Notes: generated by a model from the sequence alone, not told the origin. Counted from the stretch's first letter, positions 11,569-23,063 are shown. The stretch is 64,000 nt of DNA from Neolentinus lepideus HHB14362 ss-1 (GCA_001632425.1 KV425604.1:129993-193992); one strand, 5' to 3'. Numbers and translations are program-made.

Positions 11569-11900
11569 CGCTGGTGGACCAACTTCAACTTGACATCTTG
11601 GACGCGTCGACGTCACATGCAGAGCTTCTATCGACTGTGGCGAGCCTGCTTCGGGACATTTGCCTGCCAAATAAGGCAAGTCTGTACGAACGGCCCAGCC
11701 AATCAGGGGCAAGGTGGCGTGTAGCCTCAGTAATTAATATTTCCGCGATAACATTGCTACATAAATTCTCATTAGATGTGTTGTAAATATTCCACTACAC
11801 AGCAATTTGACCGAGGTATAAAAGTATCAAACAAGGGTATGCGAGAGCAGGGTGGAAAACACACTATCTACAAAGAGGGAGCGAAATCACTCATCGACCA

Positions 11901-12864
11901 TTAGCCATTCGGTGTCCGATTCGTCCCCTTCTCCGACTGAGTCCCCTCGTCCGGTCCTTCCCCCTTTCCCGACACCGATCCTTGCGATACAGAGTCGTCG
12001 TCTGGGCCCCGAGACCCATTCCTCCAGTTCAGCACAGCTTGATGTCGCGTCCGCATATCCTCGTAGAATTCATTCGCTTCATTGATCTTGTTCACCTCGG
12101 TCTGTTTCGCATCAAGCCATCGCTGAAGCAGTTTGGCGTTATCCTTCGTCAAAATCTGATTACGCTCTTCTATTTGGCCAAGCTCCAAGTGTAGGGTGTT
12201 GATCTCGTCCGTGAGGACCTAGAGGGAGCTCAGGAAAGGAGGGTTCGTATAATAAGCCTTTACGCACCTCGACTGTTCGCTCCTTCTCCGCCATGAGTTC
12301 GTTGTGTTGGTCCACTTTCCTCCGTAACACTGCGAGCTCCTCTCTTGTCTTCCTCAAGTCCTCTGCATCCATTCTTGAGAGTTCCTCCTTCTCCCGCAGC
12401 GTCTCCGTCATGGCAAGCAATCGCTGTGCATTCTGACCTTGCGTCTTGTACACAGTAGCCAGTTCATCTCGTAACGAAGATATTTGGGATTCCAGGGATG
12501 CAATATACGCCGCCTTGACCCCATCGCTAAGAAACACATTAGCATGCATATTTGACAGATTCAGTCGGAGGAACGACTCACGCATCGCCCCCGCCGGTGA
12601 CATTTACCGTCGAGCTGCTCGGATTTGTCTGGACTGTCCTGACCGCTCTGAGCAACGAATTGTTTCGCTCCTTCAACAGCTTCGTCTGCTGGGCTAATCT
12701 TCGATCTTCCCAAAGATTCAGCGACGCATTCAGCCTTAGATATCTCAGCGAACACGTGGACCGGGTGACATACACTGCTCAATGATAGATGCAAAGGCGG
12801 ACTCCTTCGAGTTCCTCTCGACCAGGCGAAGCCGTAGCAACTCCTGCCATGCCGGCTCGGCCAT
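11901..12864 (-). CDS. ATG16: Autophagy protein Atg16
   Basis: Atg16 binds the Atg12-Atg5 conjugate and directs lipidation of Atg8 at the forming autophagosome. The start at 12864 gives MAEPAWQELLRLRLVERNSKE, the Atg5-binding N-terminal helix, continuing FASIIEQ and, across the first intron, LNASLNLWEDRRLAQQ. The middle is a long coiled coil (for example LESQISSLRDELATVYK and LREKEELSRMDAEDLRKTREE). The family signature block follows: TLHLELGQIEERNQIL and LLQRWLDAKQTEVNKINEANEFYED. The C-terminus is short and disordered (SEKGTNRTPNG). There is no WD40 domain, as in other fungal Atg16 proteins. An in-frame ATG at 13062 would add about 66 residues, but these look non-coding. The gene is head-to-head with YPT7. 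Confidence 0.92.
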
Positions 12865-13092
12865 TACTAGAGATTTCACGAATGCCTGAGCGACTCGGAT
12901 CCGAGCAGGAGGTCGATGGATATAGCAGCCAAGGTCGATTGAGACGGAGCTCGAATCCGTGAAGCCGCCGCGGCGGGCGTCGTGTCCAAGTCGGTCCCGC
13001 CACCCGAGCGATATCCGTGACGTTGTGCACAAGCAGTCACTCCCCTCTCCTCTGGCTTCCATTTCTAAACTCTTGTAGCTGTGTACAACAAT
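12865..13092. promoter_or_regulatory. Divergent promoter, ATG16 / YPT7
   Basis: 228 bp separate the start codons of two genes that both act in autophagy, which suggests shared control. I see no obvious TATA box. Confidence 0.55.
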
Positions 13093-14071
13093 ATGGGTCG
13101 GGTGTTATTGAAGGTTGTTATTGCTTAATAGATGTCTGGAATGTAAAGGGGGCACTGACGTGAGCACCTACCAGGTTATTATCCTTGGAGACAGTGGGTT
13201 CGTGCGCGATAATAGGGAATCACGACTTCTTGTTAATCTCGCTCCGTAAAGTGTCGGCAAGACGTCGCTCATGAACCAATATGTGAATAAGCGCTTCAGT
13301 AACCAGTACAAGGCCACCATCGGAGCTGACTTGTGCGCCCCTCCCACACACTCTACCCTTGACGGTGCACTGACCTCAGTATTTAGCTTGACGAAAGAAG
13401 TGATGGTAGATGACCGGCTTGTCACCATGCAGGTCCGAGTGCCCGTCCTATCATGTCCCTCGTGCATAAATTGAACGTGTTTCTCCGTAGTTATGGGATA
13501 CCGCGGGTCAGGAACGTTTCCAATCGCTGGGTGTCGCCTTCTACCGTGGTGCAGACTGCTGCGTGCTCGTATACGACGTCAACAGCGCAAAGTCTTTCGA
13601 GACACTGGACAGCTGGCGCGACGAATTCCTGATCCAGGCTAGCCCACACGATCCGGAGAACTTCCCCTTCGTCGTACTGGGAAACAAGATTGATGTGGAG
13701 GAGAATAAGCGACAGGTATGGAGCTTTGTGACAATGCAGACTCAGACGTTCTTGGGCCATACTACCTAGTACGGTTGATACTCAACCGAAACATAGGTGA
13801 CTCAGAAGCGGGCGATGACTTGGTGCCAATCGAAAGGCAACATTCCTTATTTCGAGACTTCCGCTAAGGAGGCTATCAACGTCGAGCAGGCTTTCCAGAC
13901 GGTGGCTAAGAATGCATTACAACAGGAAGCAGAGGAACAACTGTACGCATCCCCCTCCTTCTCTATACCTATCGTGTGACTAGACGGCGCTTGTGTTGCA
14001 GCTACGTGGACTATCCCGATCCCATCAGAATCGACTCGGAGAGCTCTCAGAGCTACGGTTGCAACTGCTAA
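13093..14071 (+). CDS. YPT7: Rab7-type small GTPase Ypt7
   Basis: A Rab GTPase of late endosomes and the vacuole that recruits the HOPS tether for vacuole and autophagosome fusion. Seven exons (13093-13113, 13175-13197, 13252-13332, 13387-13432, 13491-13715, 13797-13942, 14002-14071) join to 203 residues. All nucleotide-binding motifs are visible: GDSGVGKT (P-loop), the effector region [14 protein letters not shown] characteristic of Rab7, [13 protein letters not shown] and ETSAK. The C-terminus CNC is a double-Cys geranylgeranylation site. The second exon is only 23 nt. An AATAAA hexamer lies at 14185-14190. Assignment is secure. Confidence 0.97.
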
Positions 14072-14184
14072 TCGCGAATCGAACACGCGACATCTGCACC
14101 GTCTCATGATTTAATGTCACCTACTCTCTCTGTCTAGCTGTCACGATTGGACTTATTTGTGTTTTACCGTCACTTTTTCAGTAT

Positions 14185-14190
14185 AATAAA
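14185..14190 (+). terminator. Candidate polyadenylation signal AATAAA of YPT7
   Basis: AATAAA hexamer 114 nt after the YPT7 stop, inside the short gap before the convergent chromodomain gene. Confidence 0.5.
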
Positions 14191-14364
14191 TACCTTGTTC
14201 TTAACTGCTTTGCTGTCTTTCTGTAGATTCGCAATGGTACATGCATATTATATTGGTGTAAAAGAGACTACAAGCATCAATACGATAAGGTAATAGCAAC
14301 TGGAGGTCTGGTGAATGCTGAGGTTGATTCGACTCCGGATCTTTTGACTGGTTTCTTGTGACTC

Positions 14365-17300
14365 TTATTTTCTGGAGTCATCTTTGAACCAGTCGTCCTT
14401 GAACCTGAATTCCGATGCAGGCAGCCATTCGAACTAAGTCGCCATCAGATTATCACGACCGCTGCGAAATTGACAAAGGAAACAACTTACACCATCACGG
14501 TCCCAGCTTATATTCTTATCTTGCGGCCCGGTAATGACTACGAACCGACGGAAGTCGTCCATGAAAACGGGTTGTGACTGTATCCACGCCAGCCCTCGCG
14601 AAACATGCTGGATCATGGCAGCGGCGAGATTCGTTTCCAAAACATTTGCGAATTCACTTTGGAAAATTTTTGCACATTCTTCCAGCAGTCCACGTCGGGA
14701 CAACCGCATGAGGATTGTTTGTAATGAAATCCAGTCCTGGTTCGCATTTTGAGCGGTGCCACGAATGGTAGGCGGCGCATGGATGAGTGATTTGTGTCCG
14801 TCTTCAATTAGTTGCAGCACTTGCTTATACAATGGATCCTTCTCTCTGAGACTTCGAGATTAGCACCCCTTTAATGGCTTGTTACCGAATAGGAAAGTAG
14901 TTACCTTTCCAACTGAGCATCTTCCCTTTGGTCCTTATACACCTGTCGGAAGACTGCAGCTACAACGGCCGGAGTCACGTAACATAGCCACAAGGGATGT
15001 TCGTCTATCCGAGAAATCAACTCCAACGTCTTCAGAGGCGTATCTGCTAGAGAGCTCGGAGTAAATGTAACGACGCCACCTAGAATGACCTTAGCTTGAC
15101 GTTTGTTGAGAATACAAGAACGTGATCGCAAGCCATACCTACGGGGAAAATTTCGCGTACGCCCCATCGTCCGATCGGTACATTTTCGTACGTGCCGTAG
15201 GTGACGAACTGTATCTCAGGTCTTCTACACCGACGTTCGACAAAGGCTGGCAGTTTGTGGATAGTGTCCAGTGAACCCACATGAATGAAGACGACGCGTA
15301 CGTCGGCCTTGAGGCCTACGTCCGAAGCACCGCAGTGCTTCAGAATAACCTGAAGAGCAGACGTCTCGACGCATAGTTTCGTCGACATTCTGTCATATGT
15401 GTTCCATATGCAATATGGTCTCTTCGAGTCGCGCATTACCATATGGTCATATAGCCACTGAGGAAAGTTGAGAAGATGAATGGCTTGTAGAACAAGTGCA
15501 GGAATTTTAGCAGCAGTGACAATAGCCCTTCCCGAGTCCGGCCGGCCATCGTTCACTGGCAATTTCCCTTCACCCTGCCATCCGACCTTCTTATACTTCT
15601 CCGAAGTGAGTCTCCAAGGAAGCAAGACCGCTGTCAAGGAGTTATTGATCCGTAGGTCCAGCGGCACTTTGAACATGTCAGTGAGCTTGCTCATGCCGGA
15701 CGGGAACACAAGTAGGACTCCTAGCGTGACGTTATTCGCCGCGAGCACGGCGTATGATATCTACGAAGCGAAATTCTCAGGCGTGGCTGCGAGAAAAGAA
15801 GACTCAGGCCCAAACCTTCTTCCTCTTCAACATGAAATTCGTCAGAGTCTCGAGTGGCTTTGTGTCTGCTTGTCCTTGGGGAGCAAGCTTTGCCATTTGC
15901 TGCGGCCTAGTGCACGAGGATAACAGTGTATCCAGGTCTGCCACGTCCAGCAACTTTTTGAGACGCAAAGAATCAACAGAAGCGAAGCATATGCTGAATC
16001 GCAAACCATCCTGCAAATGATCCGTAGTATCGGTTAATGCAACCTGACAGAAACGCTCCGCCTTGTCCACGTCGCTCTGGAGAAATAGGTCGCCAGTCCA
16101 CTTCCACTTCTTAGGAATCCTGTAGTGATAATGCATAGCCAGGTTTGTCATTGAGATAAGTGCACTAGGAAGAGCAACTTGCCTCCCGAAAGCTGCTGGC
16201 TTCAATACTGCTGGGGCTTGCGCTATACTTGGACTTGTCATGGGCCGATCGTCGCTGATGACGAAGGCTTGTCACGAGACACGATGATACACGAGAAACG
16301 ATAGGACATACTCAATTGGGGCTGCAAGTCTGCGATAAATTGAGCAGATACACACTGAGCAGAAAGTAGACACTCACGCAGGCGGCATTATCGTTGCGAG
16401 GAATCGATCAGCTTCAGCATGCTGGTTGGCTGCTGCAGGTATGCTCAAGGCACGAGAAGGTCTAAAGAGATTCAAGTCGGTACAGTACTTCCACCTCTCA
16501 GACCGGACTACGCACCCAGGCTCAGAAGATGTGGAGAATAATTCACGCGTTGGCGGCGGTAATTCATGGTCAACAGACACTGGCGATTGTACAATCTCCA
16601 TTGAATCTAGTACGGGAGAACTCGCAAACCAATTTGGCTGACTAGTCATCGATGAAGGTGAGGCAGCTGCAGCTGGTGTTATAGGTGTACCAGAGTCCGC
16701 TCTCGTCCCCGTGCTCCTTGAGTCCTGGGCGACATTTTTCTTGAATGCTAGCTTCGCGAGTGACGACTCCTTCCTGGCTACGGGCGGCCGTGGGCCAGGT
16801 ATCGTCGGCGAAGCAATACCTCCTGACAGGATCCGCTGCTTAGTCGAAAGTGCGCTACCACCTGCAACCGCATTCGAAGGCAGGCTCATCATCTTCACCT
16901 TCGGAGGTGCGCGGTGTGCGGGGACAACTGGTGCTGGTTTGGGAGGTGATGCTAACGGTAACTCTGGTGACGACTCCTTTGAGAAAAGAGAGTCGTGGTC
17001 AGACACTGGAGAGGGTGAGCGATTCGGGACTGCTGCTGTGATCTACATAAGCAGATGAGGTCTGCCGTGAGACAAAGTTAATGGTTGATAACAGTACCTT
17101 TGGAGAAACTGCTGACCCAGCCTGTACGCTGGTATCAATCGAGATTCGAGGCCGCTTAAAGTCTGGTTTGTCCGCTGCCCTCTTACTGGAAGGGTCATTA
17201 GCCGGGGGTGACTGAAGCATGTCAGCCGAACATGCACCCATTTGTCTGGCAGTGTGTTTACCTCAGAATCCCCTGGCGAAATAAGCCTCCTTTTGAGCAC

Positions 17301-18357
17301 GTTTGAATGCCCTCGTCGAAGATTGGACAAAGGGGCATCATCCTCTGAGAAGGTGTCGTCTTCCGGCACCTTACATGCGACGTTAATAAGAGATCAGTAG
17401 CAGCAAGGTGGACTTACAACTTCGATATGTACCGCCTTCCCTTTCCCCTTGTCTTTCTTCGGGGGCGGTGTGCTAGACAAGGAAATCACTGAGGAGCATG
17501 ACTTCGGCGACTTGCGCTTCTCCTTCTGTAGAGCCGTCAATTTGGCATTTTCGAAAGTAACTAGAAACAAACCTACACTTTTCACGGGGCTCTTTTCTGT
17601 GTCTTTCTTCCCCTTCTTCGTGTCCGAGACCTTGTCAGATTTCTTTTCTTTCTCTGTATCTTTCTGATCATCTCCACCCTTTTCCCTTTGCTTCTCCTTT
17701 CGCCTCTTCTTCTTTTCCCTTTCCTTTGCCTCTTCCTTCTGCTGTTTCTCTGTCCTTGCGAAGAACTTCTTCTCCTGATCTGTGCCACGGAAATCAATCA
17801 ATATATATACGCTGCTGCCTCGAACAGGAAAGCATACCTATCCAGTCAGATCTTGCCCGCACCGTGTACCCTATTGGATAATCTTCATCGTCCGTCCCGA
17901 TATGATCCCAAAAGCTGCGTAGAAGTCGTTCGCAGCCCTGTAGGTTGTCCTCGGGCTCCCAGCTAAGAGGAACAGGAACGAATATGAGAATACGAGGCTC
18001 GAGCAGGATACGGACTCACGTATCCTGGTCGGAGTCGTATCCAGCCCACTACAGCATATTATTAGCTATACGACATTGGATGCTTGAGGACCACATCTCG
18101 CACCTTGACACGGTATTCCTATTGAAGGAGTCAGTGACAGCAATTCATTGACTGTGGAACACCTACCCAATATGCATCGCCGTCCTCCTCTTGCACTCTT
18201 GCCTGCGTAACAACCTCTACATCGTCATCGGTTAGCCAGATCCGTTGAATGAACAGGAGCACTTACCGACGGTGTATAACTCCTCGCTCTTGTCCGAGTC
18301 GTCTCCCTCTTCTACCGACCATTCTTGCTCGGACTGTTTCTTGCTTTTCCTCGGCAT
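14365..18357 (-). CDS. Large chromodomain protein, possibly Chp1-like heterochromatin factor
   Basis: Start at 18357 (MPRKSKKQSEQEW). The first exons encode a canonical chromodomain: TVEVVTQARVQEEDGDAYW, then EYRVKWAGYDSDQDTWEPE and NLQGCERLLRSFWDHI. The aromatic-cage positions (V, Y/W, W) expected for methyl-lysine binding are present. A highly charged Lys/Glu tract follows (about 17600-17780), then a long Ser/Pro-rich disordered stretch. The globular C-terminal half runs through KPAAFGRQVALPSALISM, ISYAVLAANNVTLGVLLVF, ALVLQAIHLLNFPQWLYDHM, VRVVFIHVGSLDTIHKLPAFVE, and GGVVTFTPSSL near the C-terminus. It ends at exon 14365-14430 (FEWLPASEFRF). I estimate about 1,050 residues in some 13 or more exons. 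A chromodomain plus a C-terminal globular region recalls Chp1 (SPOC and PIN-like) of the RITS complex; this link is inference. One transcript is supported by in-frame junctions, but cDNA was not available. Confidence 0.75.
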
Positions 18358-18802
18358 CAGTCGGATTGCAGAGCGGGATAGCAAGAAGATATATTTGTTC
18401 ACTGAGGAACGGAGGGATAATACAAACGAAATCGAGCGCCTCCGATCCGAATCTAGTATTCGGACGAAGTGGCAGACCGGCGGCAACCTCACTATTATAA
18501 CCCTCTAACACCCAGAACTTCGAGCAGCTATCTACACCGTCGTCTTTGTTGCAGACCTAAAAGTAAGACATGGATCAAAAATTCAGGATTACGCGCCGCC
18601 ATTTTACGCTATGAAACTATACTAAAGTCTACCAATATGTGACTAGAGGATTATAAAACTATATAAGATGATCTATGAGCGGATGTCATGGGTAACGGAA
18701 AATCAACAGGACCATCGAGCAATTCACGAGAATAGACAGTGACCATCAATCAATCGAGTGATGAGCAGAAACCATTACAGGCGTATGAAATAGACAGAAA
18801 CA
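18358..18802. other. Intergenic, AT-rich
   Basis: Upstream region of the chromodomain gene and downstream region of the F-box pseudogene, both on the minus strand. I see no gene or clear element. Confidence 0.5.
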
Positions 18803-19989
18803 TCATATCGTCTCCCACTCGAAACTGACTTTCCCGGAAGTCATCTTAGCCTTCACGCTCGCCGCCCTATCCGTGAGCATAACGTGAGGCACCGCCTCGA
18901 ATATCCTTATCATCCAGTAGTCCGAGTCGTCCTTCCGTTCACCTGACTTCATGGCCTCGAACTTTTGTGCCAGAGCGAGGATGATCTCTTGGTTGAGTAG
19001 TACCCATCTGATGGTGACATCCTGCAGCGGAGAGCCTGCAGTCGCCAGGGCCTTGAGACTCGTGACAGTTCCATGGAAAGTTTTGAGTCGGGGCAGCGTG
19101 CCTGGCTCGATCGCAGTCAAGTCCATACGATCATAGAAGTTATCAAACAGACGTATCCGCTCAATAGACGAATGTCGCCTGAAGAACCTGGCAGCAATGT
19201 CCTTGCCGCACAAGACAAATGAGAGCTCCAGCGACCGCAGCCGCGGCCAGTTCGCCGAGTCGCGATGGCCCTGTCGACGAACTGGAAGGTGATCAGGAGT
19301 TCTTCGAGGTTCGAGCTGTTGAGGAGGAAACGGCGGAGCCGATGAGTGGACGGATGGATGATACTGCCTGGATAAGCAGCGTTGTAGAGCTTGAAGACAG
19401 TCAGGTTTTGGAGGTCAAAAACCTGTACGCCATGATGTTGACATGATATTTGCAAATATGGACATACTGTGAGCAAACCTTGGACTCGTATATCGGGCGA
19501 AACTCGGGAGCGTACGGACACCATTCCCATACGACTAGCTCTCGCAGATTCGGACAACATTCGGCGAACGCCTCCTAGACCTCGTCATTCGTCCCCCTCA
19601 CGCCGCCAGGAGGGAACTGGAACGACCTAAGGTTTGGCATGTGTCTGAGTACCTTGGCAAGCTGGAGTATGCCTGTATGATAGAGCTCTTGGCTCCTACG
19701 GCTTGCCGAGTCATCTATATGAAATCCCTGGGTATCCGGTAGTCGCGCCTGCAGAGGATTACTTCCCTGACATTGCGGGTGAGAGTAGGAGATGATCCCA
19801 GAGCTCTTCTGCACAGAGGAAGGTCCGGATCTGGCAGTACTCGAGATGGTCAGGGACGAGGAGCCGGTAGAGGTCTCGACAGGTGAGCGCGAGTGCGAGC
19901 AAGTCATTCGGCTTGTCGATGTATCCAACGACGAGCCCACGAAGTTCAGCAGGTAGCGAGAGCAACGACGCAGGTGGGTCGCCTTCCAT
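18803..19989 (-). pseudogene. Decayed F-box/LRR-like gene
   Basis: The N-terminus (start 19989, MEGDPPASLLSLPAEL) is an F-box-like segment: LPAELRGLVVGYI, then DLLALALTCRDLYRLLVP. Downstream pieces resemble the leucine-rich part of agaricomycete F-box proteins (LRHMPNLRSFQF, CCPNLRELVVWEW, LQNLTVFKLYNA, WPRLRSLELSFVL). They cannot be joined in one frame. After AMSGK (near 19758) the reading frame changes. A TAG lies in frame near 19575, between GTNDEV and EAFAECCPNL. The frame changes again near 19260, between FVDRAI and SANWPRLR. No introns of normal fungal length explain these breaks. The last frame ends at 18803 with SFEWETI. It sits head-to-head with an intact F-box gene. Misassembled or low-quality sequence could give the same picture. 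Confidence 0.6.
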
Positions 19990-20342
19990 GTCGGACAGGA
20001 CCGTGACGTCTGTGCTGACAGAGTCGAAGTCGGTAAGTGTGCTTTTGCATGGCCAGAGCGCTTCTGCCTCGGTTGGCGAGTGCTTCTATTCACGTTAGGT
20101 CACGTGAGGACTACTTTCAAGCATTCTACTGCGAGTGGCGCTGTCTGCTGACTGCCTTTCCATCCACTACCGTTGCCAGTCTTGCCGTACACTACCGCCT
20201 ATGTACCCAACCCCCACCCCTCCAAAGTCCGAGCGAAGCTGACCAGCCCTTCATCTAAACTACTGTTGTCGTGTGCACATTAATGTGATCGAGGAATTCA
20301 TGACACGCCAAACCCACCTTTTCCCCGCCATAAATCTGTGCA

Positions 20343-21788
20343 ATGGCAGCTCTCACAGAAACATACGCTGACACGGCTATCTCCTCTCTTCCACAACCCG
20401 AGACACTGCGATTAACAGGTAATTTCCTCAGTATTCCTCTCACGGACAAGATGGGCGCGAAATACATCGCCGGACCGCCGGTCGTGCTCTCTTCAGCAGG
20501 GAAACTCCCCATGGAGATGCTTTCAGAGGTATTCATCCACTGTCTCGACCATTCCGAGCCTTATACTACCCCGAATGTGAACTCGGCCCCGCTACTACTC
20601 ACTCGCGTCTGCAAGACATGGAGAGCATGCGCAACTATGACGCCGTGTCTATGGACCTCATTCAAATTATACAACCCGACGATGGAGTTCCGAGCTGTTC
20701 ATGACTCACTAACCTCTCTCGCAAGCCTCTGGCTCGAACGGTCAGGCGCTCGCACGCTCTCCCTCTCCCTCACCATCCCCTTCCTCGCGGGCGCCGAGCC
20801 ACCGCGTTCCCTCTCCACACACGTCCCACGCAGCAGGCACCTCCACCTCTCCGTTCCCGCGAGCCTCTACACCACTCTCCATAACGTACCCATGCTATTC
20901 CTGGAAACGCTGTCCATCACCTTCCCGTGCCAAGCAGATTTTCCCGAGAGCAATTTGATAACATTCAGTCAAGCCCCGGAGCTCCGTTCCCTCGTCATCG
21001 AGGACCTCACGAACAAAGGTCTTCCACGCCTTTCGCTCCCGTGGTCGCAGCTCACGGAGCTCCGCGTGGACGGGTTCGAGCCGACGAAAGGATGGCTGGA
21101 AGTCCTGAGGGAGTGTACGGCGTTGAAGTCGTGCACCCTCATCCCGGGCGGGGAGGTCTTCCTCGTTGGCGGGGAGCCTACGCCCATCGCCTTCCCGGAG
21201 TTGGAAACGCTGCGTATACACCCAAAGCGGGTGCTTGGATTCATCTATGCCCTGGACCATTTCGACGTACCTGCTCTGCGTCACCTCGAGATCAGCATCC
21301 CGGGGCATATCGTGCCTTTATTCCGCGAACTCGCCCCGCTACTGAAGCGCTCGGAGTGCCAGCTCGAAAGCTTGAGCGTGAATGGGTTCCGGATCGATGC
21401 CTTCCAGGACTTTACGGCGCTCTGCGAGCTCATGCCCAGTTTGAAGCGGCTTGAGATTGACGGCATTGGGCGGTTTACGTTCCGGTCCAAGCAGATATTC
21501 GAAGCGCTGACGTGCAAGGTGGACGAGCATGGGTTGACGAGCTGCCTTCTACCGAGGCTGGAGGCGTTCAACCTGCACCTTAGTGTGGGTCCGGAGGATT
21601 TCCCAGAGGACGCCATTAAGGAAATGTTTGACTCGAGGTCATCGGGTTTCAAGGATGCAGATATCCATCTGCAAAGGAGGCAGCACGATTGGATAGCGAG
21701 CCTGGTGAACAAAGGCACGCGGTGGTATACCCCAGGCAATGGAGGGACTGTTGTGAAGGAGAACTTGGACGAAATTATTGGAGCGTGA
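20343..21788 (+). CDS. F-box-like domain protein (agaricomycete expanded family)
   Basis: Single-exon gene of 481 residues. The F-box-like segment is at about residues 50-100: KLPMEMLSEVFIHCLDH, then LLLTRVCKTWRACATMTPCLWTS, the typical L-P-x-E-x-L and V-C-x-x-W pattern. The rest is a leucine-rich stretch without a recognised catalytic domain (RSLVIEDLTNKGLPRL, LTELRVDGFEPTKGWL, ALRHLEISIP, MPSLKRLEIDGIG). Such proteins usually act as substrate receptors of SCF ubiquitin ligases through Skp1; the substrate here is unknown. The family is strongly expanded in mushroom-forming fungi, and most members lack introns as this one does. The next upstream gene is a decayed relative on the other strand. 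Confidence 0.85.
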   Translation: MAALTETYADTAISSLPQPETLRLTGNFLSIPLTDKMGAKYIAGPPVVLSSAGKLPMEMLSEVFIHCLDHSEPYTTPNVNSAPLLLTRVCKTWRACATMTPCLWTSFKLYNPTMEFRAVHDSLTSLASLWLERSGARTLSLSLTIPFLAGAEPPRSLSTHVPRSRHLHLSVPASLYTTLHNVPMLFLETLSITFPCQADFPESNLITFSQAPELRSLVIEDLTNKGLPRLSLPWSQLTELRVDGFEPTKGWLEVLRECTALKSCTLIPGGEVFLVGGEPTPIAFPELETLRIHPKRVLGFIYALDHFDVPALRHLEISIPGHIVPLFRELAPLLKRSECQLESLSVNGFRIDAFQDFTALCELMPSLKRLEIDGIGRFTFRSKQIFEALTCKVDEHGLTSCLLPRLEAFNLHLSVGPEDFPEDAIKEMFDSRSSGFKDADIHLQRRQHDWIASLVNKGTRWYTPGNGGTVVKENLDEIIGA

Positions 21789-22241
21789 ACGTTACAAGAA
21801 AAGTATAATTAATCAGTATGTTATGTATCAGTAGTTTGGTCAATACCAATTGTCGTTGGGAGAAGCAGAAGCATTTCCAAAAGTGGCAAAATAGTGTGCC
21901 TGGTCGACGTTATGGGGCAAGTTTAACGGCATTTGGATGGGCGGTTACGGAATCGCGGATTGGGATGCAAGTGCGGCATTTTGAAGATTGTGGCTTGCTG
22001 TTGTGGCCCACAGCACTGCGCATGCGGTGGCCCAACTGTGGCCGCAGTGGCTGAAGATTGAGACGATAAGTGACGATGACATCACTTTTATAATCCGGCA
22101 CCCACCGGCGGTGCCGCTGCTAGGCGTCTCCAGTCCGACTCGAGACTTCTTCGCACCAACTGAAGCAGTTTGTAAGCCCTTCATACTAACGCCCTTCATA
22201 CTACCACACTCACCGTCTGACACGTTATACTCGCACTAGCC
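21789..22241. promoter_or_regulatory. Intergenic region before the 6-phosphogluconolactonase gene
   Basis: No gene. Just before the start there are two CTTCATACTA/CCTTCATACTA-like direct repeats (about 22177-22201), and a short inverted repeat GGCACC...GGTGCC near 22098-22116. Confidence 0.4.
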
Positions 22242-23063
22242 ATGGTTGCCGCTGCCCCCGTCGTATGCTCGTTCCCGACGGCGAGCAAGCTCACCGAAGC
22301 CCTCGCCGATTTCGTTGTGAAAGCGCAGAAGGAGGCGATTGAGAAGAAGGGCAAGTTCACACTCGCCCTTTCTGGCGGATCGCTGCCCCAGCAGCTGAGC
22401 CCGCTTGCTAAACGTTCCGGAGTCAAGTGGGACAAGTGGTACGTTCACATTCTGCCACCGCGCCGATGATACTGAAGCGCGGGATCGGACAGGCAAGTCT
22501 TCTACGCCGATGAGCGCGCTGTCCCGCTCGACGACCCCGACTCGAACCACCTCCTCTGCACGAACGAGTTCTACTCCAAAGTGCCCATTCCGAAGGAGAA
22601 CATCCACACGCTCGACCCTGCGCTCCTGGACGATCTTGAGGAGCTCTCCGACGCATACGAGAAGGAGCTCATCCACGAGTTCGCGCAGAAGGACTCGGCG
22701 CGCTTCCCCGTCTTCGACCTCATCCTCCTAGGCATGGGCCCCGACGGGCACACTGCCTCGCTCTTCCCCGGGCACGAGTTGCTTTCGGAAGAGGACAGAT
22801 GGGTCGCGTACATCGAGGACTCGCCCAAACCGCCACCCAAGCGCATCACGTTCACGTATCCCGTCATCAACCACGCTGCTAGGGTGGCGTTCGTAGTGGC
22901 CGGGGAGAGCAAGCAGGACATCTTGAAGACTGTCCTGGATAAGCCGGAGGAGGGCCTGCCCGCCTCGCGCGTCCGGCCGGCTGCCCCTGGTCAGTTATAT
23001 TGGTTCGTTGACGATGCCGCAGCAGCGAAAGTCAACTATCCCAAGACGCCATTCAAATTGTGA
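22242..23063 (+). CDS. 6-phosphogluconolactonase
   Basis: Hydrolyses 6-phosphogluconolactone to 6-phosphogluconate, the second step of the oxidative pentose phosphate pathway. Two exons (22242-22438, 22493-23063) give 255 residues, the family size. Conserved blocks are [13 protein letters not shown] (phosphate-binding loop), [20 protein letters not shown], the catalytic-site segment [17 protein letters not shown], and [14 protein letters not shown]. The protein matches the Sol/DevB family. It has no targeting signal and is probably cytosolic. Its product is the substrate of the dehydrogenase encoded 18 kb upstream in this window. Confidence 0.95.

Noticed and set aside
11268..11786. Plus-strand frame of 172 codons
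   Set aside because: Antisense to the secreted repeat gene and its promoter, including its TATA box; no domain.
12865..13062. Upstream in-frame ATG adding 66 residues to Atg16
   Set aside because: The added residues look non-coding and Atg16 proteins start close to the Atg5-binding helix, so the ATG at 12864 was preferred.
20895..21739. Overlapping frames of 130-175 codons opposite or within the F-box gene
   Set aside because: Shadows of the 481-codon F-box frame, which carries the recognisable domain.
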